Positions 58,342 through 64,000 of a DNA stretch of 64,000 nt are shown one piece after another; positions within the stretch are counted from its first letter, which is position 1; every line of letters starts with the position of its first letter. Where the stretch lies: assembly GCF_004337475.1 (NCBI RefSeq), contig NZ_SJZJ01000013.1, forward strand, positions 16,339 to 80,338, given 5' to 3'. The notes below the pieces were generated by a model, which ran no database searches, was not told the DNA's origin, and was given only the letters and a program-made list of their open reading frames with translations. The position numbers and the translations under genes were made by a program. This DNA is from Nocardioides jejuensis. GTDB lineage: Bacteria; Actinomycetota; Actinomycetes; Propionibacteriales; Nocardioidaceae.

Positions 58342-60180
58342 TTAGGCAGGCGGAAGGTTCTCGAGGCGGGCGAGCGCGCGCTCGACGAGCGCCTGGAAGT
58401 CGCTCTGGTCGAGCTTCGCCTTGTCGACCGGGACGAAGCCGACCTGCGCGACGTCCGGCCCACGGCGTACGACGGCAACCCAGAAGTCGATCGACCGGCT
58501 GTCGGAGACGTCGATCGTCAGGCGCCAGGCATGGATCTCGCCCAGCGGGCCCTTCGGCTGGTGCTTGAACTCGTCGACGGTGGCGGTGAGGTTGTGGTCC
58601 TCGCAGGACGCCATCTTCTTCTCGACGCCGGACACGAAGGCGTCGGCCTTCGCCTCGGACCGGAAGCGTCCGAGCGTCTCGCTGAGACCGAACTGCGCCG
58701 GCAGCTTGGCCTGCGGCACGAGGAACGTGCGGGTCAAGGACGAGGTGACGTCGGGACCGGAGAAGTCGGCGTGGTCACAGGTGGTGGCGGCGGGGTTGGT
58801 CGTCGCCTTCGTCGGTGCGGTGCCGACCCACGGAAGCGCGATGCCGGCGATCGGCGGGAGGTCGACGGCCTGCAGCATGCCCTGGGCCGACGGACCCGGC
58901 GGGGGAGCTCCGAGCGCCTTGCGCGGCGTGGTCGCGCAGGTTGCGCCGCCGTCGGCGGCGCAGAGCCGGTCGACAGCCGTGCCGACCGCGGCGACGAACG
59001 GCGGGAGGTCCGGGCCGTGGGCGTCGGCGATGTCGCGGGCGAGTGTCGTCACGATCGAGCCGGTGCGTGCGACGCCGATGGTCCAGGTGGTCACGGGTGC
59101 GGCCTGGTTGCGGAGCACGAGGAGGGCCCCGGCGTCGCCGGCCCCCTCGAGCTGGTACGCCGCGAGCAGCTGCACGCGGGTGCCCGCGCAGTCGGAGAAC
59201 CACCCCAGCGTCGCGTCGTACGCCGACGTCGCGGCCTTCGCGTCGGTGGACCGTTCGACGACCTGGACGAGGCCGGTCGGCGGACTGCCCTGTGCCGTCA
59301 CGGGGGACGCGAAGTGCCGGACCAGGGCTGCCAGCGCCTTCGGGTCCGCGAACCGCTGCGCCTGGCAGGGAACGTTGAGGCCGGTGCCGTCGGTGTTGTT
59401 GCCGGTGCTGGCCTCGGAGAGCGGCTTCGCGGCCAGTCGGGTGACGTCGCTGCCGCCGAGCAGGTCGGCCGGGTCGAGGTGGACGGTCGCGCCCGGCGCA
59501 CCCGGTCTGCCGGTGTCGGCGTCGGCACCGCGGAGCCCGGCGATGCTGGCGATCCCGGGGGTGTCATGGCTGACGGCGAAGCCGATACCGGCCACGCCGG
59601 CCGTGAGGACCGCGACAGCGATCGACGTGTGTGCGCGCCGTCGCGCCGTGCCGCTGCGCCGGATGATCGAGGCGCGCGGGAGGCGGATCGCCTCGAGCGG
59701 GTCGCCCAGGGCGCGCAGCGTCGTCGCGACCTCGGCCGGCTCGATGTCGCGGTGGATCGCGAACTGGGCGGCAGCCAGCCGCAGCTGTCGCTGGGCGCTG
59801 GCCTGGGTCAGGCCGATCTCGTGGCAGAAGTCGTCGCTCTCGAGTCCGCCGAGCAGGTGGAGCAGGAGCGCGCGGCGCTGGATGGCGGTCAGCTCGTCCA
59901 GGGCATCGAGGGTCGCGCGGTGCTCCGGCGCGAGGGAACCCTCGCGATGCCAGAAGTGCGCGGTGTGGCGCCGCTGCGCGTGTTGCCACGTGAGCGGGCG
60001 CACCCACGCCTCGGGGTCGTCCTGGCGCGAGACCTTGTGCCAGTGGTGCCAGGCAGCGACGAACCCGTCACGGACCGCGCGTTTGGCTGCGGCGAGGTCG
60101 CCGGTCAGCGCGAACGCCTGGAGCAGCAGGCGCTGGCGCGCAGTGGCGTAGAACGCGTCGAACTGTCCCGGGTCTCGCAT
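58342..60180 (-). CDS. Sigma-like domain fused to a transmembrane helix and exported sensor-like domain
   Basis: A 612-aa fusion. Residues ~1-150 resemble an ECF/SigE sigma: FDAFYATARQRLLLQAFALT and AAKRAVRDGFVAAWHHWHKV as region 2, ELTAIQRRALLLHLLGGLES to LTQASAQRQLRLAAAQFAI as a weak region 4. A linker (LRALGDPLEAIRLPRASIIR) leads to a membrane helix at about 185-205 (HTSIAVAVLTAGVAGIGFAV). About 400 exported residues follow, with several cysteines (NVPCQAQRF, SDCAGTRV, LCAADGGATC, TTCDHADF, ASCEDHN). This is a membrane-tethered regulator design. The region 2 and 4 residues are degenerate, so it may bind DNA without being a full sigma. Just downstream the same two modules occur as separate overlapping genes. 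Confidence 0.82.
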   Translation of the reverse strand: MRDPGQFDAFYATARQRLLLQAFALTGDLAAAKRAVRDGFVAAWHHWHKVSRQDDPEAWVRPLTWQHAQRRHTAHFWHREGSLAPEHRATLDALDELTAIQRRALLLHLLGGLESDDFCHEIGLTQASAQRQLRLAAAQFAIHRDIEPAEVATTLRALGDPLEAIRLPRASIIRRSGTARRRAHTSIAVAVLTAGVAGIGFAVSHDTPGIASIAGLRGADADTGRPGAPGATVHLDPADLLGGSDVTRLAAKPLSEASTGNNTDGTGLNVPCQAQRFADPKALAALVRHFASPVTAQGSPPTGLVQVVERSTDAKAATSAYDATLGWFSDCAGTRVQLLAAYQLEGAGDAGALLVLRNQAAPVTTWTIGVARTGSIVTTLARDIADAHGPDLPPFVAAVGTAVDRLCAADGGATCATTPRKALGAPPPGPSAQGMLQAVDLPPIAGIALPWVGTAPTKATTNPAATTCDHADFSGPDVTSSLTRTFLVPQAKLPAQFGLSETLGRFRSEAKADAFVSGVEKKMASCEDHNLTATVDEFKHQPKGPLGEIHAWRLTIDVSDSRSIDFWVAVVRRGPDVAQVGFVPVDKAKLDQSDFQALVERALARLENLPPA

Positions 60181-60265
60181 GGCGCGGACCAACTTACCGG
60201 GCTCCGGGCTCCCCGGCGCGTCCTCGGCCCACCGGTTGGCGTCACCGGGGAGGATGAGGCCCGTC

Positions 60266-61723
60266 ATGTCGAGCCGTAGCCGTTTCTCCGCGTACCACCC
60301 GTCGCCGCCCGCGAGCGAGGGGGAGCCGCAGCGTTCCCTGGCACTTGTGGCCGTCCGCGGTGGCGCCCTCGCCGCGCTCGTGCCGCTCGTCCTGCTCATG
60401 GCGGTGGCGCTGGTCGGCTGGTTCCTGACTGACGGAGGCGCCCACGGCGCTCCGCGCGACGCGCTCCGGATCGGCGCCCTCGGCTGGCTGATGGCGCACG
60501 GATCGGGCGTCCACATCCAGGGCGCCGCGGTCACCGCGCTGCCGCTGGGGCTCACCGCGCTCGTCGGGTACGCCGTGTGGCGGTCCGGCCTGCGCACCGG
60601 CGAGCGGCTCTCCACCCACGGCCCGGACGCGTACGCGCTGTCTGACGGCGAACGCGACCTGACCGTCCCCGCGGGCGTCACGATCTTCACCGCGTCGTAC
60701 CTGCTCGTCGGGATCGTCGTGGCCGTCGTCGCGGGTTCGCTCTCGACGCAGCCGTCCCTGCCCGCCGTCCTGCTCTGGTGCCTCGTGCTGGCCGGTGGGG
60801 TCGGCGGTGCCGCGATTGCGGTCGGCTCCGGTCGGGCGGCGGTCTGGCTGGGGCCTGTGCCGGAGTCCGTGCGCGAGGCCCTGTTCGGCGCGCTGCGCCT
60901 GCTCGCGTGGTTCCTCGCCCTCTCCGGCCTGGTCTTCCTCGCGGCCCTGCTGGTCGACGGCGCGGCCGCCCTCAACGTCCTCTCGCAGCTCGGCACCAAC
61001 CTCGGCGGCGGCATCGCTTACGTCGTTCTGAGCCTGCTCGTCGTGCCCAACGCCGCGACGTACGCCGGCTCCTATCTGCTCGGTCCCGGCTTCGCCGTCG
61101 GCACGCACACGCTGGTGTCGCCGACGGTGGTGGCGCTCGGGCCGGTGCCGATGTTCCCGCTGCTCGCTGCGCTGCCGGACAACGGCCCGACGCCGTTCTG
61201 GACGCCGTTCCTGATCGCGCTGCCGCCGATCCTCGCGGCGACCGTCGTGGTGCGCGCGCGCCACCGCCGACCCACCACTGACTGGGACATCGGCGCGGTC
61301 CGTGGCCTGTCGACGGGCGTGGTCGCGGCGGTCCTCTTCGCCGTGCTCGCTGCCTTCTCCGGTGGCTCGGTGGGCCCGGGCCGGATGGCCGACGTTGGCC
61401 CGCTGGTCGCCTCCACCTTCTTCCACGCGATCGTGTCGTTCGGCATCGGCGGCCTCGTCGGTGGTCTGCTCGGCACCTGGCTGACCCGCCGCAATCCGCC
61501 GCCCGTGGTCGTCGTACCGGGGCCGGTAGACCAGGACACGGAGGCGACCGTCGTCGTGTCCGCGAAGGCCGCAGCCTCCGACGACGAGCCGACGGTCGTC
61601 GTGCCGAAGGTCCAGCCGGGCGATGCCGCTGACGGCGAGGCCACCGTTCCGCTGCTCGGCCGCCTGCTCCGCCGCAGGGGGACCGACGAGACGGAGGCGG
61701 GGGAGGACCCCGAGCGCGGATAA
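60266..61723 (+). CDS. perM: PerM/DUF6350-like polytopic membrane protein
   Basis: A 485-aa protein with about nine to ten membrane helices (for example LVPLVLLMAVALVGWFLTD, LLVGIVVAVVAGSL, LLAWFLALSGLVFLAALLVD) and a conserved segment ALRIGALGWLMAHGSGVHI. GGGIAYVVLSLLVVPNAATY and GPGFAVGTHTLVSPTVVALG are typical of DUF6350. In mycobacteria the homologue PerM lies beside sucCD and purNH and helps stabilise cell division; the neighbourhood is the same. The C-terminal ~70 residues are acidic and cytoplasmic. ATG 60266 is chosen; ATG 60254 directly abuts GGGGAGG and is less likely. Confidence 0.85.
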   Translation: MSSRSRFSAYHPSPPASEGEPQRSLALVAVRGGALAALVPLVLLMAVALVGWFLTDGGAHGAPRDALRIGALGWLMAHGSGVHIQGAAVTALPLGLTALVGYAVWRSGLRTGERLSTHGPDAYALSDGERDLTVPAGVTIFTASYLLVGIVVAVVAGSLSTQPSLPAVLLWCLVLAGGVGGAAIAVGSGRAAVWLGPVPESVREALFGALRLLAWFLALSGLVFLAALLVDGAAALNVLSQLGTNLGGGIAYVVLSLLVVPNAATYAGSYLLGPGFAVGTHTLVSPTVVALGPVPMFPLLAALPDNGPTPFWTPFLIALPPILAATVVVRARHRRPTTDWDIGAVRGLSTGVVAAVLFAVLAAFSGGSVGPGRMADVGPLVASTFFHAIVSFGIGGLVGGLLGTWLTRRNPPPVVVVPGPVDQDTEATVVVSAKAAASDDEPTVVVPKVQPGDAADGEATVPLLGRLLRRRGTDETEAGEDPERG

Positions 61724-61734
61724 ACTCCGCACTC

Positions 61735-62376
61735 GTGTCCACCTCTCCTGCCGTCGAGTCCGCCGCTGCGCCTGCGCGCGTCGTCGTCCTGGTCTCCGGC
61801 TCGGGCACCAACCTCCAGGCGCTGCTCGATGCAGCCATCGATCCGGCGTACGGCGCGGCCATCGTCGCCGTGGGCGCCGACCGCGACGGCATCGAGGGCC
61901 TGGCCCGCGCCGACCGCAGCAGCGTGCCGACGTTCGTCGCGAAGCTGAAGGACTACTCCTCGCGCGACGCGTGGGACGGTGCGCTCGCCGACCGGGTCGC
62001 GGCATTCGAGCCTGATCTCGTCGTGCTCGCCGGCTTCATGAAGCTCGTCGGTCCGGCCTTCCTCGCACGCTTCGCGGGCAAGGTCGTCAACACGCACCCG
62101 GCGCTGTGCCCGTCGTTCCCCGGCACGGCCGGCCCGGCCGACGCCCTGGCGTACGGCGTCAAGGTCACCGGCGCGACGCTCTTCGTCGTGGACGCCGGCG
62201 TCGACACCGGCCCGATCGTCGCCCAGACCGTCGTGCCGGTCGAGGACGACGACGACGTCTCCGCGCTGCACGAGCGCATCAAGGTCGCCGAGCGCCAGAT
62301 GCTCGTCGACAACGTGGGCCGCCTGGCCCGTGAAGGTTTCCGCATCACCGACAGGAAGGTCCGGTTCGGACTGTGA
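61735..62376 (+). CDS. purN: Phosphoribosylglycinamide formyltransferase
   Basis: PurN (213 aa, GTG 61735) transfers formyl from 10-formyl-THF to GAR in purine synthesis. [20 protein letters not shown] is the phosphate loop. Catalytic N119 and H121 are in [14 protein letters not shown] and D157 in [12 protein letters not shown]. Two usually conserved histidines are missing: A132 (TAGPADAL, where TH or AH is usual) and F150 (GATLFVVD, where VH is usual). The core triad is intact, so activity is expected. TAAACT (61721-61726) 8 nt before the start may be its -10. It overlaps purH by 4 bp. Confidence 0.95.
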   Translation: MSTSPAVESAAAPARVVVLVSGSGTNLQALLDAAIDPAYGAAIVAVGADRDGIEGLARADRSSVPTFVAKLKDYSSRDAWDGALADRVAAFEPDLVVLAGFMKLVGPAFLARFAGKVVNTHPALCPSFPGTAGPADALAYGVKVTGATLFVVDAGVDTGPIVAQTVVPVEDDDDVSALHERIKVAERQMLVDNVGRLAREGFRITDRKVRFGL

Positions 62377-63986
62377 GCTCCTCCATCGACTTCAGCAAGA
62401 TCGAGACCCCCGACAAGGTCGCGATCAAGCGCGCCCTGATCTCGGTCTTCGACAAGACCGGTCTCGAGGAGCTCGTCCGCGGCCTCGCCGCTGCCGGTGT
62501 GGAGCTCGTCTCCACCGGTGGCTCCGCTGCCCTGATTGAGTCGCTCGGCCTGCCGGTCACCAAGGTCGAGGACCTCACCGGCTTCCAGGAGTGCCTCGAC
62601 GGCCGCGTGAAGACGCTGCACCCGCGCGTCCACGCCGGCATCCTCGCCGACCGTCGTCTTGACGACCACGTCGCGCAGCTCGCCGAGATGGGCATCGAGG
62701 CCTTCGACATGGTCGTCGTGAACCTCTACCCGTTCGCCGACACCGTCGCCTCGGGCGCCGGCATCCAGGACTGCATCGAGAAGATCGACATCGGCGGTCC
62801 GACGATGGTCCGCGCCGCGGCCAAGAACCACGCCAACATCGCGATCGTCACCGACGGTGCCGACTACGCCGCTGCCCTCACCGCCGCGCAGGGCGACGGC
62901 TTCTCCTACGAGGAGCGCAAGGTCCTCGCCACCAAGGCGTTCGTCCACACCGGCACGTACGACGTCCAGGTCGCCTCGTGGATGGGCTCGGTCGTCACGG
63001 ACTCGTCCGAGGGCACCGGTTTCCCGGCCTGGATCGGCGGCACCTGGGACAAGTCGGCGGTGCTCCGCTACGGCGAGAACCCGCACCAGCCGGCCGCGCT
63101 CTACCGCTCGGGCTTCGGCTCTGCCGGCCTCGCGGGCGCCGAGCAGCTGCACGGCAAGGAGATGTCCTACAACAACTACGTCGACACCGACGCGGCCCGC
63201 CGCGCGGCGTACGACCACGGCGACCAGCCGACCGTGGCGATCATCAAGCACGCCAACCCGTGTGGTGTCGCCGTCGGCGCCGACGCGGCCGAGGCCCACC
63301 GTCGCGCCCACGAGTGCGACCCGGTCTCCGCCTTCGGCGGCGTGATCGCCACCAACGTCTCCGTCTCCGTCGAGATGGCCAAGCAGGTCGCCGAGGTCTT
63401 CACCGAGGTCATCGTCGCCCCGGCGTACGACGAGGGCGCGGTCGAGATCCTGCAGGGCAAGAAGAACATCCGCATCCTCGTCGCCGAGCCGCTCGCGACC
63501 GGTGGCGTGGAGACGCGTGCGATCTCCGGCGGTCTGCTGATGCAGCACGTCGACCAGTTCCAGGCCGAGGGCGACGACCCGGCCAACTGGACCCTCGCGA
63601 CCGGTGAGGCTGCTGACGAGGCGACCCTTGCCGACCTGGCCTTCGCCTGGCGCGCGGTGCGTGCCGCGAAGTCCAACGCGATCCTGCTCGCCAAGGACGG
63701 CGGCGCTGTCGGCATCGGCATGGGCCAGGTCAACCGCGTCGACTCCTGCAAGCTCGCCGTCGAGCGCGCCAACACCCTCGTCGAGGGCGAGGAGCGGGCC
63801 CGCGGCTCGGTCGCTGCCTCCGACGCGTTCTTCCCGTTCGAGGACGGCCCGCAGATCCTGATCAACGCCGGCGTGAAGGCGATCGTCCAGCCGGGCGGCT
63901 CCGTGCGCGACGAGCTCACGATCGCGGCCTGCAACGCGGCCGGCGTGACGATGTACTTCACGGGGACGCGGCACTTCTTCCACTGA
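62373..63986 (+). CDS. purH: Bifunctional AICAR transformylase / IMP cyclohydrolase
   Basis: PurH (537 aa, GTG 62373) performs the last two steps to IMP. The N-terminal IMP cyclohydrolase (1-~200) has [53 protein letters not shown] and [14 protein letters not shown]. The AICAR transformylase part has [32 protein letters not shown], and catalytic Lys-His in [35 protein letters not shown] and the end [11 protein letters not shown] are as usual. The gene is complete; the window ends 14 nt after the stop. Confidence 0.98.
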   Translation: MSSSIDFSKIETPDKVAIKRALISVFDKTGLEELVRGLAAAGVELVSTGGSAALIESLGLPVTKVEDLTGFQECLDGRVKTLHPRVHAGILADRRLDDHVAQLAEMGIEAFDMVVVNLYPFADTVASGAGIQDCIEKIDIGGPTMVRAAAKNHANIAIVTDGADYAAALTAAQGDGFSYEERKVLATKAFVHTGTYDVQVASWMGSVVTDSSEGTGFPAWIGGTWDKSAVLRYGENPHQPAALYRSGFGSAGLAGAEQLHGKEMSYNNYVDTDAARRAAYDHGDQPTVAIIKHANPCGVAVGADAAEAHRRAHECDPVSAFGGVIATNVSVSVEMAKQVAEVFTEVIVAPAYDEGAVEILQGKKNIRILVAEPLATGGVETRAISGGLLMQHVDQFQAEGDDPANWTLATGEAADEATLADLAFAWRAVRAAKSNAILLAKDGGAVGIGMGQVNRVDSCKLAVERANTLVEGEERARGSVAASDAFFPFEDGPQILINAGVKAIVQPGGSVRDELTIAACNAAGVTMYFTGTRHFFH

Positions 63987-64000
63987 GTTACTGACGCAGC

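Overview
The window is ordinary chromosomal DNA of a high-GC Gram-positive bacterium. Gene content and order point to the Actinobacteria, most likely Nocardioidaceae (Nocardioides-like). Support comes from a BldN-type sigma factor beside rex-hemA-hemC-hemD/cobA-hemB, a PerM-type membrane protein beside sucCD and purNH, menaquinone genes, System II cytochrome c maturation, many GTG starts, ATGA/GTGA gene overlaps and near-leaderless promoters. I see no tRNA, rRNA, CRISPR array, prophage or transposase.

Layout. 1-2.8 kb: end of a lysophospholipid acyltransferase, an orphan AbiEi/DUF559-like protein bracketed by inverted copies of a 71-bp repeat, and a DUF5667 membrane protein. 2.8-10.8 kb: BldN-like sigma factor, HAD-IB phosphatase, glutaredoxin-like protein, then a redox/tetrapyrrole operon (rex, hemA, hemC, a cobA-hemD fusion, hemB) with a probable Rex operator and a strong terminator. 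10.8-18.1 kb: lytic transglycosylase (minus); hemL, a histidine phosphatase and a cytochrome c maturation operon (TlpA, CcdA, ResB, CcsB). 18.2-25.5 kb: amino-acid dehydrogenase, Lrp/AsnC regulator and an overlapping phenylalanine/tyrosine degradation operon (hppD, hmgA, an unknown gene, fahA, phhA). 25.6-32.5 kb: small membrane proteins, a cysteine-synthase-like enzyme and menaquinone genes (menA; menE-menC-menD). 32.6-41.9 kb: CPA1 antiporter meeting an FAD-TPR fusion tail to tail, TerC behind a probable Mn2+ riboswitch, a P450, a glycerophosphodiesterase and a SigE-type sigma factor with a membrane partner. 42-48.4 kb: PspC/LiaF-like stress module with histidine kinase and response regulator, YczE and a divergent MocR regulator. 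48.4-56.3 kb: LLM oxidoreductase, PcrA helicase, CDF metal exporter, M23 peptidase, sucCD. 56.4-64 kb: a sigma/membrane-protein pair, a sigma-like domain fused to a transmembrane sensor, PerM-like protein, purN and purH.

The least expected content lies between genes. A 71-bp TGTCA-rich repeat occurs three times, each with its palindromic head facing a gene 3' end. 22-bp tandem repeats occur at four places starting at or within a few bases of a stop codon, and at two of them they fill the whole gap between convergent genes. Three long inverted repeats sit between other convergent pairs. Eight genes carry a TANNNT-like hexamer exactly 6 nt before the start codon, which suggests leaderless transcripts.

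Other points for follow-up: an uncharacterised gene in the slot of the missing maleylacetoacetate isomerase; a sigma-TM-sensor fusion next to a two-gene version of the same layout; and the antiporter/FAD-TPR junction, where both proteins seem to lose their normal C-termini.
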